Assembly: GCF_015776785.2 (NCBI RefSeq)
Contig: NZ_LFMD02000002.1
Coordinates: 508,991-572,990 of the forward strand
Length of the DNA: 64,000 bases
Origin: Kitasatospora sp. SUK 42
Lineage (GTDB): Bacteria > Actinomycetota > Actinomycetes > Streptomycetales > Streptomycetaceae
Direction: 5' to 3'
Each line of letters starts with the position of its first letter. The first letter of the stretch is position 1. Below are positions 19,014 through 29,111 of this stretch, piece after piece. The notes beneath the pieces were generated by a model that did no database searches, was not told where the DNA came from, and was given only the letters and a program-made list of their open reading frames with translations. The position numbers and the translations under genes were made by a program.

Positions 19014-19925
19014 TCAGCCGCGGCGCAGCGACTCCCACCAGCGCGCGTCCAGCCGCCCCTCGGCCACGATCACCGCCGGCCCGGTCATCTCCACTCGGCC
19101 GTCCGGGTGCTCGGTGATGACCAGTCGGCCGCCCAGCACGTCCACGGTGTACGCGACCGCCTCGCCGGTGACCGCCGGATCGGCGCCGTCCCGGCGGATC
19201 GCGGCCACCGCCACCGCGCAGGCGCCGGTGCCGCAGGAGCGGGTCTCGCCCGAGCCGCGCTCGTGCACCCGCATCGCGACGTGCCGCGGGCCGCGGTCCA
19301 CCACGAACTCGACGTTGACGCCCTCCGGGTAGGCGCCCTCGGGGCTGGTGAGCGGCGCGGTGAACAGGTCGCCGGCGTGGTCCAGGCTCTCCACGAAGGC
19401 CACCGCGTGCGGGTTGCCCATGTTGACGTTCAGGGCCGGCCAGCGGCGCTCGCCGACCGCGACCTCGATGCCGTCCGGTCCGGGCAGCCGGGCACGGCCC
19501 ATGTCGATCGTGACGTCGCCGGGCGTGCCGTCCGCGGCGGCCTCGGCGACCTTCGCGGTGAGCACCCCGGAGCGGGTGGCGACGGCCAGTTCACCGGGCT
19601 CGGCCAGGCCGGCCTCGACCAGGAAGCGGGCGAAGACCCTCAGCCCGTTGCCGCACATCTCCGCGATGCTGCCGTCGGAGTTGCGGTAGTCCATGAACCA
19701 CTCGGCCCGGTCGGCCAGGTCCGCGGAGGCCGGGTCGGCGGCGGCGCGCACCACGCGCAGCAGGCCGTCCCCGCCGATGCCGGCCCGCCGGTCGCACAGC
19801 GCGGCGACGGCCTCCGGGCCGATCTCCAGCTCGCCGTCCGGGTCCGGCACGATCACGAAGTCGTTCTGGGTGCCGTGCCCCTTGAAGAAGGGGAGACCGG
19901 CCCGCTGAGGAGAGGAAGCGCTCAC
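19014..19925 (-). CDS. dapF: Diaminopimelate epimerase
   Basis: Cofactor-free two-base racemase converting LL- to meso-diaminopimelate for lysine and peptidoglycan synthesis. 303 residues. Both catalytic cysteines are present, in EMCGNGLR and in SCGTGACA, with GHGTQNDFV near the N-terminus. The only plausible start is GTG at 19925, directly preceded by GGAGGG with almost no spacer, so initiation may be weak or the start slightly different. A 26-bp tandem hairpin repeat lies 35 bp upstream. Confidence 0.95.
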   Translation of the reverse strand: MSASSPQRAGLPFFKGHGTQNDFVIVPDPDGELEIGPEAVAALCDRRAGIGGDGLLRVVRAAADPASADLADRAEWFMDYRNSDGSIAEMCGNGLRVFARFLVEAGLAEPGELAVATRSGVLTAKVAEAAADGTPGDVTIDMGRARLPGPDGIEVAVGERRWPALNVNMGNPHAVAFVESLDHAGDLFTAPLTSPEGAYPEGVNVEFVVDRGPRHVAMRVHERGSGETRSCGTGACAVAVAAIRRDGADPAVTGEAVAYTVDVLGGRLVITEHPDGRVEMTGPAVIVAEGRLDARWWESLRRG

Positions 19926-19959
19926 CCCTCCGATGGTACTGAGGGCGGGCGGACGCCTC

Positions 19960-20037
19960 GGCGCGGGTCCGTGGGTACGGACCCCGGCGCGGATCCGTGT
20001 GCACGGGCCCTGGCGCAGGTCCGTGGGTACGGACCCC
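19960..20037. repeat. Three 26-bp tandem repeats, each a hairpin
   Basis: Three direct copies with a 26-bp period at 19960-19985, 19986-20011 and 20012-20037, followed by a partial fourth copy. Copies 1 and 3 differ at one base. Each contains GGTCCGT-ggt/gg-ACGGACC, an inverted repeat of 7 bp. The middle copy has diverged, but its arm changes partly compensate (GATCCGTG facing CACGGGCC). It lies between dapF and the upstream membrane-protein gene, both on the minus strand. There are no spacers, so it is not a CRISPR array. It could act as a terminator cluster or a protein-binding array. Confidence 0.75.
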
Positions 20038-20051
20038 GGCGCGGACCCGGC

Positions 20052-20564
20052 TCAGCGCAGGTAGGCGACCCGCCAGACCGCGAGCGCGCAGGCGGCCAGT
20101 GCGATCAGGGTGTAGGCGACGATCGCCTTCCAGCCGGCCCGCCGGCCGGAGCCGCGGCGCGGCAGCCCCGGCCACTTGTAGCCGGCGTGCCGGGCGGCCA
20201 TCGCGCCCCAGCCGAACGAGGCGGCGGTGAACAGCAGCCCGAGCATCCCGACCATGGTGGCCCGCGCCCCGGCCGAGCCGAAGGCGAGCGGGAAGGCGAA
20301 CATCAGCGAGCCGAGGATGCCCAGCAGGGCGATCGGCAGGATCTGCCACCAGCGCAGCCGGCGCAGCGGTCGGATCTCCCGTTCGTGCACCGCGCCCTCC
20401 GGCGGGGTCCGGGTGTCCAGCGCGGGCACCGCGGCCGCGTACGAGGTCGGCGCCTCCAGGCCGGTCAGCACGGGGAGGTCGCCCCTCGTCGACTCGTCGA
20501 ACTCCTCGGCCGGTGCGGTGACACTCCCGCCCTGACCGGGTTCGGGGCCGGTACCCGTCGACAC
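20052..20564 (-). CDS. Small membrane protein of unknown function
   Basis: 170 residues. A charged, Pro-rich cytoplasmic N-terminal half is followed by three hydrophobic segments (about residues 74-92, 100-118 and 148-166). The basic stretch REIRPLRRLRWW precedes the first. The start is GTG at 20564 with GGGGAG seven bases upstream. I do not recognise a functional family. It lies upstream of dapF in the same direction, separated by the 26-bp repeats. Confidence 0.75.
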   Translation of the reverse strand: MSTGTGPEPGQGGSVTAPAEEFDESTRGDLPVLTGLEAPTSYAAAVPALDTRTPPEGAVHEREIRPLRRLRWWQILPIALLGILGSLMFAFPLAFGSAGARATMVGMLGLLFTAASFGWGAMAARHAGYKWPGLPRRGSGRRAGWKAIVAYTLIALAACALAVWRVAYLR

Positions 20565-20747
20565 TCGGCCTCCCCTGACAGTTCGACACGAGCGGACTCG
20601 CGGCCGGGCACGGTCGGCCCCCCGGGCCGACCCCTACGGCATCGATGATGGCATGTCCAGAGGGGCGTTCCGGGCCTGTCCGGGGTCGGCGGGTGATCCG
20701 TGGCCATCACGTGATCGGGTCGTGACCCCCGGTGCGTTCTGCACGGT

Positions 20748-20765
20748 CACCTGCGCGCGCAGGTG
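20748..20765. other. 18-bp perfect palindrome downstream of miaA
   Basis: CACCTGCGCGCGCAGGTG is a perfect palindrome, 27 bp after the miaA stop in the direction of miaA transcription. It could be a weak terminator stem or an operator for the membrane-protein gene whose start is at 20564. A 10-bp palindrome, ATCACGTGAT, lies nearby at 20707-20716. No gene is seen in 20565-20791. Confidence 0.4.
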
Positions 20766-20791
20766 CACCGCCGAATTGGCCGGAACTGCAC

Positions 20792-21736
20792 CTACGCGGC
20801 CGGAACTCCCTGATGGTCGATCAGTTCGAGGGATCGTTCCAGCAACTCGACCGGGTCGGTTCCGGCCGGACGGGAGAGCCAGTGGATCCGGTCGTCGCGG
20901 CGGAACCAGGACTCCTGGCGGCGGGCGAAGCGCTTGGTGGCCCGGACGGTCTCGGCCCGCGCCTCGTCCTCGGTGCACTCTCCGGCGAAGTGGTCGAGCA
21001 CCTGCTGGTAGCCGAGCGCCCGGGACGCCGTCCGCCCCTCCCGCAGGCCCACCCGCTCCAGCGCCCGCACCTCGTCCAGCAGCCCGGCCTCCCACATCCG
21101 GTCGACCCGCAGGGTGATCCGCTCGTCCAGCTCGGGGCGCGGCACGGCGACGCCGAGCTGCACCGCCTCGTACACGGCGGTGTTGCTCGGCAGGTTGGCG
21201 GTGAACGGCAGCCCGGTGATCTCGATGACCTCCAGCGCGCGGACGATCCGCCGCCCGTTGCTGGTCAGGATCGCCTCGGCAGCCGGCGGGTCCAGCTCGG
21301 CCAGCCGCCGGTGCAGCGCGTACGGGCCGACCTCCTCCAGCTCGGCCTCCAGCCGGGCGCGCACCGCCGGGTCGGTGCCGGGGAACTCCATCTCGTCGAT
21401 CGCCGCCCGCACGTACAGCCCGGAACCGCCGACCAGGACGGGCGTGCGCCCGGCCGCGAGCAGCCGGTCGATCTCGGCCCGGGCCAACCGCTGGTACTCG
21501 GCGACGCTGGCGGCCTCGGTGACGTCCCAGACGTCGAGCAGGTGGTGCGGCACTCCCCCGCGCTCGTCCATGGTGAGCTTGGCGGTGCCGATGTCCATGC
21601 CCCGGTACAGCTGCATCGAGTCGGTGTTGATCACCTCGCCGTCGAGGCTGCGGGCGATGGCGACGGCCAGGTCGGACTTGCCGGCGGCGGTCGCGCCGAC
21701 GATGCAGATGACACGCGGGGTACGGGAGCTGCTCAC
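20792..21736 (-). CDS. miaA: tRNA dimethylallyltransferase MiaA
   Basis: Transfers dimethylallyl to A37 of tRNAs reading UNN codons; MiaB, encoded nearby, then methylthiolates the base. 314 residues, normal. P-loop GATAAGKSD at about residues 14-22, then DSMQLYRGMDIGTAK and the tRNA-binding ALGYQQVLDHF and TKRFARRQESWFRRD segments. The start is GTG at 21736, so that the protein begins SSSRTPRVICIVGATAAGKS. It is divergent from the antitoxin-like gene. Confidence 0.95.
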   Translation of the reverse strand: MSSSRTPRVICIVGATAAGKSDLAVAIARSLDGEVINTDSMQLYRGMDIGTAKLTMDERGGVPHHLLDVWDVTEAASVAEYQRLARAEIDRLLAAGRTPVLVGGSGLYVRAAIDEMEFPGTDPAVRARLEAELEEVGPYALHRRLAELDPPAAEAILTSNGRRIVRALEVIEITGLPFTANLPSNTAVYEAVQLGVAVPRPELDERITLRVDRMWEAGLLDEVRALERVGLREGRTASRALGYQQVLDHFAGECTEDEARAETVRATKRFARRQESWFRRDDRIHWLSRPAGTDPVELLERSLELIDHQGVPAA

Positions 21737-21913
21737 CGCTCCAGTCTCGCAAACCGCCGGTGTGCCGGGTACCGGGCTGCCTCTTGCCGCCGACTGCGCG
21801 AGGATATGACTGTTCCCGATCTGTTTCCGGCCGTTCCCGCAGCTCGGTCCGGTTTTGCGAACGCTTTGCCGACCACGGACGTTGACAGGAGACAGGGAAA
21901 GAAGGAGATCGAC

Positions 21914-22168
21914 ATGGGCCTGATGGACAACCTCAAGGGCAAGGCCGACGAGCTCAAGGAAAAGGCCAGCGAGCTCGCGGGCAAGCACAGCGACCAGATC
22001 GAGCAGATCGTGGACAAGGCCGGCGGCGCCATCGACAAGGCGACCAAGGGCAAGTACAGCGACAAGATCGAGCACGGCGCCAGCAAGGCCAAGGACGCGG
22101 TGGGCGACTTCGCCCACAAGCCGAAGCCGGACGACGAGGGCCAGACCCCGCAGCCCCCGCAGCAGTAG
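21914..22168 (+). CDS. Small Lys-rich antitoxin-like protein (MT0933/CsbD-like)
   Basis: 84 residues, highly charged and predicted helical: MGLMDNLKGKADELKEKA, then a GKYSDKIEHGASKAKDAVG segment. This resembles the MT0933-like antitoxin family of actinobacteria, which also looks like CsbD-type stress proteins. An AAGGAG site lies six bases before the ATG. No toxin-like partner is adjacent: the next gene is convergent and unrelated. It may simply be a stress-related protein. Confidence 0.8.
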   Translation: MGLMDNLKGKADELKEKASELAGKHSDQIEQIVDKAGGAIDKATKGKYSDKIEHGASKAKDAVGDFAHKPKPDDEGQTPQPPQQ

Positions 22169-22186
22169 CCCCGACGGGCCCCGGGC

Positions 22187-22885
22187 TCAGCTCCAGGACG
22201 CCACGAAGTACCCGACGCCGTAGGGCGCGTCCTGGTAGCCCAGCCGTGCGCTGAGGCCGGCGCCCTCGGCGGCGCCGGCCAGCACCTGCCAGGGAGCCCG
22301 GCCCTCGGCCTTGAGCTCGGCGGCCAGGGCGGCGTCCAGGGCGGCGAGGGCCGGGAGGTCCGCCGAGCCCAGGGCGGCGGCCAGCGCCGCGTCGTAGCCC
22401 TCGGCCCGCTCGTCCAGGTAGCCGGGCGCCTTCAGCGAGCGGCAGGCGCTGCCGTCGCCCAGCACCAGCAGGGCGACCCGGTCGGCGAGGCCGGCCAGGC
22501 CCTGGCCGAGCCCGAGCATCCGGTCGGCGGGGGCGTCGGCGGGCACCGCGCAGGCGTGCGTCGGCAGGGTGACCCCGGCGCGCTCCAGCAGCCAGGCGCC
22601 GATGGTCAGCGAGGACGCCAGCTCCGGCCCCTCGACCCGGTCGCCGGGCAGCTTGGCGACCAGCGGCACCCCGTAACGGTGGAAGGAGCCGGCCCCGCCC
22701 TCGGTCCACACCTCGGCCTCCGGCCCGGTGCCAACCACCACGACCAGCTGCGGCTCGGCCGCGACCAGTGCCGCCAGCGCCTCGTCGCAGGCGGCCCGCA
22801 GCCCGTCCAGCTCGGGCGCGGCCCCGGCGGCGACCTCGGGAACGAGCAGCGGCGGGCAGGGGCACACGGCGGCGGATACCAACAT
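22187..22885 (-). CDS. LigB-like class III extradiol dioxygenase domain protein
   Basis: 232 residues from the ATG at 22885, chosen because the family begins at MLVSAAVCPCPPLLVPEV. The fold resembles the B subunit of class III extradiol dioxygenases (VVVVGTGPEA, VLGDGSACRS, GVGYFVASW). The N-terminal position that normally supplies a metal-binding His in a PHPP-like motif reads CPCPP, so classical ring-cleaving activity is doubtful. Function unknown. It is upstream of nothing on its strand until miaA and is convergent with the antitoxin-like gene. Confidence 0.75.
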   Translation of the reverse strand: MLVSAAVCPCPPLLVPEVAAGAAPELDGLRAACDEALAALVAAEPQLVVVVGTGPEAEVWTEGGAGSFHRYGVPLVAKLPGDRVEGPELASSLTIGAWLLERAGVTLPTHACAVPADAPADRMLGLGQGLAGLADRVALLVLGDGSACRSLKAPGYLDERAEGYDAALAAALGSADLPALAALDAALAAELKAEGRAPWQVLAGAAEGAGLSARLGYQDAPYGVGYFVASWS

Positions 22886-22962
22886 GTGGATCACTCTAAC
22901 CAACGACAACGACGGCCCGGCGGGAATCGAAGCTCCCGCCGGGCCGCCGTACGGCACGCGTG

Positions 22963-24480
22963 TCAGTCGCCGCAGCAGGCGCCGCCCGCGGGGGCGGCCA
23001 GCGGCAGTTCGGCCGGGGCACCGATCTTCGGCAGGCCGAGCATGACGCCCGTCGAGGAAGGGGCGGCCGACTTGTCGGCGGGCTTGGCCTGGCGCTTCTC
23101 CCAGGCGTCGCCGGCCCGGGTGCGGCGCACCGACAGCGTCGGGCCCTCGGCGAGCAGGTGGTGCGGGGCGGCGTAGGTGATCTCGACGGTCACCGTGTCG
23201 CCCGGGCGCACCGGCTCGTCCGGCTTCGTGAAGTGCACCAGCCGGTTGTCGGGGGCGCGGCCGGAGAGCCGCTGGGTCTGGTCGTCCTTCTTGCCCTCGC
23301 CCTCGGCGACCAGGATCTCCAGGGTGCGGCCGACCTGCTTCTTGTTCTCCTCCCAGGAGATCTCCTCCTGGAGGGCGATCAGCCGGTCGTAGCGGGCCTG
23401 GACGACCTCCTTCGGCACCTGGTCCGCCATCTCCGCGGCCGGGGTGCCGGGGCGCTTGGAGTACTGGAAGGTGAAGGCGTTGGTGAAGCGGGCCTCGCGG
23501 ACGACGTGCATCGTCTCCTCGAAGTCCTCCTCGGTCTCGCCGGGGAAGCCCACGATGATGTCGGTGGAGATGGCCGCGTCCGGCATCGCCTCGCGGACCT
23601 TGCGGATGATCCCGAGGAACCGGTCCTGCCGGTAGGAGCGGCGCATCGCCTTGAGCACCCGGTCCGAGCCGGACTGGAGCGGCATGTGCAGCTGGTGCAT
23701 CACGTTCGGGGTCTCGGCCATCGCGGCGATCACGTCGTCGGTGAAGTCGCGCGGGTGCGGCGAGGTGAAGCGGATCCGCTCCAGGCCCTCGATCTGGCCG
23801 GCGGCGCGCAGCAGCTTGGAGAAGGCCTCGCGGTCGCCCAGGTCGGAGCCGTAGGCGTTGACGTTCTGGCCGAGCAGGGTCACCTCGATGACGCCCTCGT
23901 CCACCAGCGCCTCGATCTCGGCGAGGACGTCGCCGGGGCGGCGGTCCTCCTCCTTGCCGCGCAGCGCGGGGACGATGCAGAAGGTGCAGGTGTTGTTGCA
24001 GCCGACCGAGATGGCGACCCAGGCGGCGTACGCGGACTCGCGGCGGGTGGGCAGCGTGGAGGGGAAGGTCTCCAGCGACTCCAGGATCTCGACCTGGGCC
24101 TTCTTCTCGACCGCGGCCCGCTCCAGCAGAGCCGGGAGGTGGCCGATGTTGTGGGTGCCGAACACCACGTCGACCCAGGGGGCGCGCTTGACGATGGTCT
24201 CGCGGTCCTTCTGGGCCAGGCAGCCGCCGACGGCGATCTGCATGCCCTGGTGGCGGCCCTTGACCGGCGCGAGCTGCCCGAGGTTGCCGTACAGCTTGTT
24301 GTCGGCGTTCTCGCGCACCGCGCAGGTGTTGAACACGACCAGGTCCGGGTCGCCGTCCGGCCCGGCCTTGACGTAGCCCGCGTCCTCCAGCAGCCCGGAC
24401 AGCCGCTCGGAGTCATGGACGTTCATCTGGCAGCCGTGCGTGACGACCTTGTAGCTCTTCAATCCGCTCTCACCGCTCAC
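22963..24480 (-). CDS. miaB: tRNA-2-methylthio-N6-dimethylallyladenosine synthase MiaB
   Basis: Radical SAM methylthiotransferase acting on i6A37 of tRNA. 505 residues. The N-terminal UPF0004 domain has three Fe-S cysteines ([23 protein letters not shown]). The radical SAM motif [11 protein letters not shown] follows, then a TRAM domain near the C-terminus. The start is GTG at 24480, giving [17 protein letters not shown]. The C-terminus ends GGACCGD, an extra Cys pair. With miaA at 20792-21736, both steps of ms2i6A formation are encoded within 4 kb. Confidence 0.95.
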   Translation of the reverse strand: MSGESGLKSYKVVTHGCQMNVHDSERLSGLLEDAGYVKAGPDGDPDLVVFNTCAVRENADNKLYGNLGQLAPVKGRHQGMQIAVGGCLAQKDRETIVKRAPWVDVVFGTHNIGHLPALLERAAVEKKAQVEILESLETFPSTLPTRRESAYAAWVAISVGCNNTCTFCIVPALRGKEEDRRPGDVLAEIEALVDEGVIEVTLLGQNVNAYGSDLGDREAFSKLLRAAGQIEGLERIRFTSPHPRDFTDDVIAAMAETPNVMHQLHMPLQSGSDRVLKAMRRSYRQDRFLGIIRKVREAMPDAAISTDIIVGFPGETEEDFEETMHVVREARFTNAFTFQYSKRPGTPAAEMADQVPKEVVQARYDRLIALQEEISWEENKKQVGRTLEILVAEGEGKKDDQTQRLSGRAPDNRLVHFTKPDEPVRPGDTVTVEITYAAPHHLLAEGPTLSVRRTRAGDAWEKRQAKPADKSAAPSSTGVMLGLPKIGAPAELPLAAPAGGACCGD

Positions 24481-24621
24481 CAGACCAGGGTACGGGCAGC
24501 CGCGAGCCGCCTTTTCCCGGAGCTTCGCCAAGGCGGTCCCGGGGCTCCGCCGGACCGGTTCCGGAGCTTTCCACCCGTCGTTCCACTCCCGTTCCGCCGG
24601 AGCGCCTGGCAGTATCCCTGC

Positions 24622-25641
24622 ATGGCCCCCACCAACCCGTCCCGTCTCGGCGCCGCCGTGCGCAGCGCGGCCCGCAGCCCGCTGTGGCGGACCGTGCTGG
24701 CGCTGGTACTGCTGGTCGCCGGACTGGGCGGCTGGTGGCTGTCGGCGGGCCGCTCGCCCGGCTACCCGCGCGGGGAGACCCGCTTCGCCACCGGCGTGCA
24801 GCGCGGCGTCTACGACCGGTACGGGCAGCTGCTCCAGGCCCATGTGTCCCGGACCATGCCCGGGGTGCGGCTGGCCCTGGACAACACCGAGGGCTCGGTG
24901 GACAACCTCACCCGGGTGGCCACCGGCCAGGACACCTTCGCGATCGCCACCGCCGACGCGGTCGCCGACTACCAGGGCCCCGGCAGGGACCGGCTGCGGG
25001 CGATCGCCCGGCTGTACGACGACTACCTGCAGCTGATCGTCCCGGCCTCCTCCCCGGTGCGCCGCACCGCCGACCTCAAGGGCGAGCGGGTCGGCGTCGG
25101 CCTGCCGCAGTCCGGGGTGAACCTGGTGACCAGGCGGCTGCTGACGGCGGCCGGGCTGGACCCGGACCGCGACATCGTCCCGGTCTCGGCGGGCGTCGGC
25201 GACGCCGCCGACCAGCTGCGCGAGGGGAAACTGGACGCCTTCTTCTGGTCCGGCGGCCTGCCCACCAGCGCGCTCACCGACCTCTCCGACCACGTCCGGA
25301 TCCGGATCGTGCCGCTGGCCGACCTGTCCGAGGCCCTGCACAAGGCCGAGGGCGGCGGCACCGACGCCTACCGGGCGGCCACCATGCCCAAGGGCACCTA
25401 CCCGAACGCGGAACCCAAGGACGCCGTCGCCACCATGGCCGTGCCCAACCTGCTGATCACCCGGGACGACGTGGACCCGGGCCTGGTGGAGGGCATGACC
25501 CGGGCGGTGATCGACAGCCGCGACCAGATCGGCGCCCAGGTGCACGCGGCCCAGCTGGTCGACCTGCGCACCGCCGTCTACACCGACCCGCTGCCGCTGC
25601 ACGAGGGCGCGGCGCGGTACTACCGCTCCGTGAAGCCCTAG
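24622..25641 (+). CDS. TAXI-family solute-binding protein (orphan)
   Basis: 339 residues. A membrane anchor (about residues 24-42) is followed by a periplasmic-binding-like TAXI domain: [17 protein letters not shown], then [35 protein letters not shown] and [15 protein letters not shown] proteins are the binding subunits of TRAP transporters, and characterised members bind glutamate or related acids. No TRAP membrane subunit is encoded nearby. It converges with the sensor kinase gluK with a 5-bp gap and shares its terminator. It could present ligand to the kinase rather than to a transporter; this is inference. Confidence 0.85.
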   Translation: MAPTNPSRLGAAVRSAARSPLWRTVLALVLLVAGLGGWWLSAGRSPGYPRGETRFATGVQRGVYDRYGQLLQAHVSRTMPGVRLALDNTEGSVDNLTRVATGQDTFAIATADAVADYQGPGRDRLRAIARLYDDYLQLIVPASSPVRRTADLKGERVGVGLPQSGVNLVTRRLLTAAGLDPDRDIVPVSAGVGDAADQLREGKLDAFFWSGGLPTSALTDLSDHVRIRIVPLADLSEALHKAEGGGTDAYRAATMPKGTYPNAEPKDAVATMAVPNLLITRDDVDPGLVEGMTRAVIDSRDQIGAQVHAAQLVDLRTAVYTDPLPLHEGAARYYRSVKP

Positions 25642-25658
25642 CGGCCCTAGGGCTTCAC
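25630..25658. terminator. Terminator palindrome spanning both stop codons (TAXI gene and gluK)
   Basis: Perfect 12-bp stem GTGAAGCCCTAG (25630-25641) with CTAGGGCTTCAC (25647-25658) and a 5-nt loop CGGCC. The left arm encodes the last three residues and stop of the TAXI protein; the right arm, read on the minus strand, does the same for GluK. Both proteins therefore end V-K-P. Confidence 0.85.
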
Positions 25659-27074
25659 CGGCCGGGGCACGGCCAGGGTCACCGCGAGCCCGGTCGGCTT
25701 GACCGGGGCGAAGCCGAGCGAGCCGCCGCCGGCCGCCAGCAGGGTGCGGGCGATGGACAGGCCCAGCCCGGAGCCGTCCACGTTCTGGTGCCGCGGGCTG
25801 CGCCAGAACCGGTCGCCGGCCCGGGACAGCTCGTCCTCGGTCAGCCCCGGTCCGGCGTCGGTGACAGTGACCGCGACCTCGTCCCGGCGCACCGCGACCC
25901 GCAGCCGCACCTGGCTGCCGGACGGGCTGAACTTGAGCGCGTTGTCCAGCACGGCGTCCAGCGCGGAGCCGAAGCCGATCGGGTCCGCCATGCCGATCGC
26001 CATCGCGGGGCCGTCCCAGCGCAGCTCGATCCCGCGCTGCTCGGCGACCGGCCGCCAGGCGTCCACCCGGGCCAGGGTCAGCTGGGCGAGGTCGGTCTGC
26101 TCCGGTTCGGGGCGGGCGTGCTCGGCGGTGGCCAGCCCGAGCAGGTCGTCCAGCACCCGGGCCAGCCGGGCGCCCTCCTCCCGTACGCCGCTGAGCTCCT
26201 CCTCGTGGCCCTCGGGCAGCTCCAGGCCGAGCACCTCGACCCGTAGCAGCAGTGCCGACAGGGGGTTGCGCAGCTGGTGCGAGGCGTCCGCGACGAAGGC
26301 CTTCTGCTGGTCCATGGCGTGCACCACGTGGTCCGCCATCTCGTTGAACGACCTTGCCAGCCGCTGGAGTTCGGGCGGTCCTCCGCCGGGCGCGACCCGG
26401 GCGGCCATCCGGCCGGTGGCGATGTCGTGGGTGGCCCGGTCCAGGGTGCGCACCGCGCGCAGCACCCACTCGGTGAGCCGGACCGCCAGCAGGACGGCGA
26501 CGATCATCGCGGCCGCCTCGCCGCCGGCGATCACCAGCCAGCTGTGCAGCACCCGGGCCCGCAGCGCCCCGGCCGGGGACTCGCTCAGCACCACCGCGAC
26601 CACGTCGCCGTCGCGCACCACCGGGGCGGCGACGGTGATCGTGCGGTCCCCGGTCCACGGCCAGACCTGCGGCGGGTTGTGGCTGCGCCGCCCGTCCAGC
26701 GCCTCCTGGAAGGCCTGGGAGCCCCAGCCGGCGGCGGGCACCCGCCAGTCGGCGGGCGCGACGGAGATCGGCACCCCGTCGCGCTGGAAGATGCCCAGCC
26801 GCACGCCGTACAGCTCGTGGTAGCGCCGCACCTCGGCGTCGATCGCGTGCTGCCGGCTGAGGTCGCCGGGGGCGGGGTCCGGTTCGCCCTTGCGGGCGGA
26901 GTCGGCGGCGCCGGAGGTGGGCAGGTCCTGGGCGAAGCGGGCGGCGTCGTCGAGCCGGTCGACGACCACCCTGCTCTGCTCGGCCGCCGCGAACGCCGCC
27001 GCGAGCGGCAGCCCCAGGGCGGCCAGGACGCACAGCATGAGGGCGATCAGGATGCCGAGCAGGCGGGTGCGCAC
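25647..27074 (-). CDS. gluK: Sensor histidine kinase of the glutamate two-component system
   Basis: 475 residues. TM1 at about 6-30, an extracytoplasmic domain of about 145 residues, TM2 at about 178-199, HAMP, and HisKA with phosphorylated His266 ([11 protein letters not shown]). The HATPase domain has N box DNALKFSP and G boxes DAGPGL and GSGLGLSIA. Its gene follows the response regulator gene after 6 bp and is adjacent to gluABCD, as for the glutamate-sensing GluR-GluK system described in S. coelicolor (recalled, not checked). The start is GTG at 27074. Confidence 0.85.
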   Translation of the reverse strand: MRTRLLGILIALMLCVLAALGLPLAAAFAAAEQSRVVVDRLDDAARFAQDLPTSGAADSARKGEPDPAPGDLSRQHAIDAEVRRYHELYGVRLGIFQRDGVPISVAPADWRVPAAGWGSQAFQEALDGRRSHNPPQVWPWTGDRTITVAAPVVRDGDVVAVVLSESPAGALRARVLHSWLVIAGGEAAAMIVAVLLAVRLTEWVLRAVRTLDRATHDIATGRMAARVAPGGGPPELQRLARSFNEMADHVVHAMDQQKAFVADASHQLRNPLSALLLRVEVLGLELPEGHEEELSGVREEGARLARVLDDLLGLATAEHARPEPEQTDLAQLTLARVDAWRPVAEQRGIELRWDGPAMAIGMADPIGFGSALDAVLDNALKFSPSGSQVRLRVAVRRDEVAVTVTDAGPGLTEDELSRAGDRFWRSPRHQNVDGSGLGLSIARTLLAAGGGSLGFAPVKPTGLAVTLAVPRPVKP

Positions 27075-27080
27075 GTGCGG

Positions 27081-27839
27081 TCAGCGCTCCGCGGGGGCGG
27101 ACGGGGCCGGGCCGGCCGCGGTGGACGTCGGGCAGTCGGGGATCAGGCGGTAGCCGACGCCGCGGACGGCCTCGACCAGGCCGGGCAGCGCGAGCTTGTT
27201 GCGCAGCGAGCCGATGTGCACCTCCAGGGTGCGGCCGTTGCCCTCCCAGCCGCTGCGCCAGACCTCGCTGAAGATCTGCTCGCGCCGGTAGACCACGCCC
27301 GGGCTCTGGGCGAGCAGCGCGAGCAGGTCGAACTCCTTGCGGGTGAGCGGCACGTCGCGGCCGTCCACGCTGACCCGGCGGCGCTCCCGGTCGATCCGGA
27401 TGCCCCGGGACTCCAGCGGGCCGCGCTGCTGCGGCACGGTGTCGGGCGCGGGCACCGACACCGAGGACGGGGCGGCGCCGCGGCGGGCGACCGCGTGGAT
27501 GCGGGCGAGCAGCTCACCCATGTCGTACGGCTTGGTGACGTAGTCGTCGGCGCCCAGGTTGAGGCCGTGGATCCGGGAGCGGATGTCGGCGCGGGCGGTC
27601 ACCATGATCACCGGCACGCCGCTGCCGGCCCGGATCCGGCTGCACACCTCGAAGCCGTCGCGGTCGGGCAGCCCGAGGTCGAGCAGCACCACGCGGTACG
27701 GCTCGCTGCCGTCCGGCACCAGGGCGTCCAGCGCCTCGTGCCCGCTGCGGGCGTGCCGGACCTGGAAGCCGTGCCTGCCCAGCACCGCGACCAGCGCCGC
27801 GGCCACGCGTTCGTCGTCCTCGACGAGCAGTAGTCGCAT
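27081..27839 (-). CDS. gluR: Response regulator of the glutamate two-component system
   Basis: 252 residues, OmpR/PhoB class. Receiver domain at residues 1-120 with acidic pocket VEDDE, phosphoacceptor Asp54 ([10 protein letters not shown]) and Lys in TKPYDMGE. Winged-helix DNA-binding domain with [13 protein letters not shown] and [14 protein letters not shown]. The ATG at 27839 has a strong GGAGGAGAA site; longer in-frame starts would precede it with unrelated residues. Divergent from gluA, so likely an activator of gluABCD. Confidence 0.88.
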   Translation of the reverse strand: MRLLLVEDDERVAAALVAVLGRHGFQVRHARSGHEALDALVPDGSEPYRVVLLDLGLPDRDGFEVCSRIRAGSGVPVIMVTARADIRSRIHGLNLGADDYVTKPYDMGELLARIHAVARRGAAPSSVSVPAPDTVPQQRGPLESRGIRIDRERRRVSVDGRDVPLTRKEFDLLALLAQSPGVVYRREQIFSEVWRSGWEGNGRTLEVHIGSLRNKLALPGLVEAVRGVGYRLIPDCPTSTAAGPAPSAPAER

Positions 27840-28218
27840 CCTGTTCTCCTCCTCTCCCCCTTGGATCACGGGCCGATCGAACCAGGCCCGGTTCTGCGCA
27901 GTATGGGCCAGCGGGCGGCCGGGCGCCAGGTTCGACCGCGCACCGGTCTCGTGGGGGACGGGGAGCACCGGTGCGGATTCCCGCTGTGACATGCCCCGTC
28001 GACGCCCGCGCGAACAGTGCGTACGCGCCGTGTGGCCGTTTCGTGATCCTCAAGTTCCGCTCAGATCGGCTGACGGGGCACCGTCAGCACTCCTATGGTC
28101 GCCCCACCGGGGGCTGCGGCTCCGCCGGTCGCGGCTCCCGGATTCGTACCACCATTGCCGCCCAAGGGAGTTGAGACTTCTCGGGTAGGCACGATTCGAC
28201 ACAGAGGGAGCAGGCGCG
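27840..28218. promoter_or_regulatory. gluR-gluA divergent control region with leader hairpin
   Basis: 379 bp without a gene. The region should hold divergent promoters for gluRK and gluABCD. The inverted repeat GCTGACGG-GGCA-CCGTCAGC (28069-28088) has a perfect 8-bp stem and a 4-nt loop, 130 bp before gluA; it may be a transcription-attenuation or protein-binding site. A CTATGG at 28092-28097 could be a -10, but no matching -35 was clear. Confidence 0.5.
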
Positions 28219-28995
<777 letters not shown>

Positions 28996-29111
28996 CGCTT
29001 CGAGAACACGCGGGACCGGCCCGGCGACGGCGCCGGCCCGCCGCCCGTGCACGACTTCCAGACGTCAGAGCCCGGTTGACGCCGTGGCCCAGCCCCAGGA
29101 GAACACCCCTC

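Noticed and set aside
19960..20037. Tandem repeats as a CRISPR array
   Set aside because: Repeats are contiguous at 26 bp with no spacers, and no cas gene is present.
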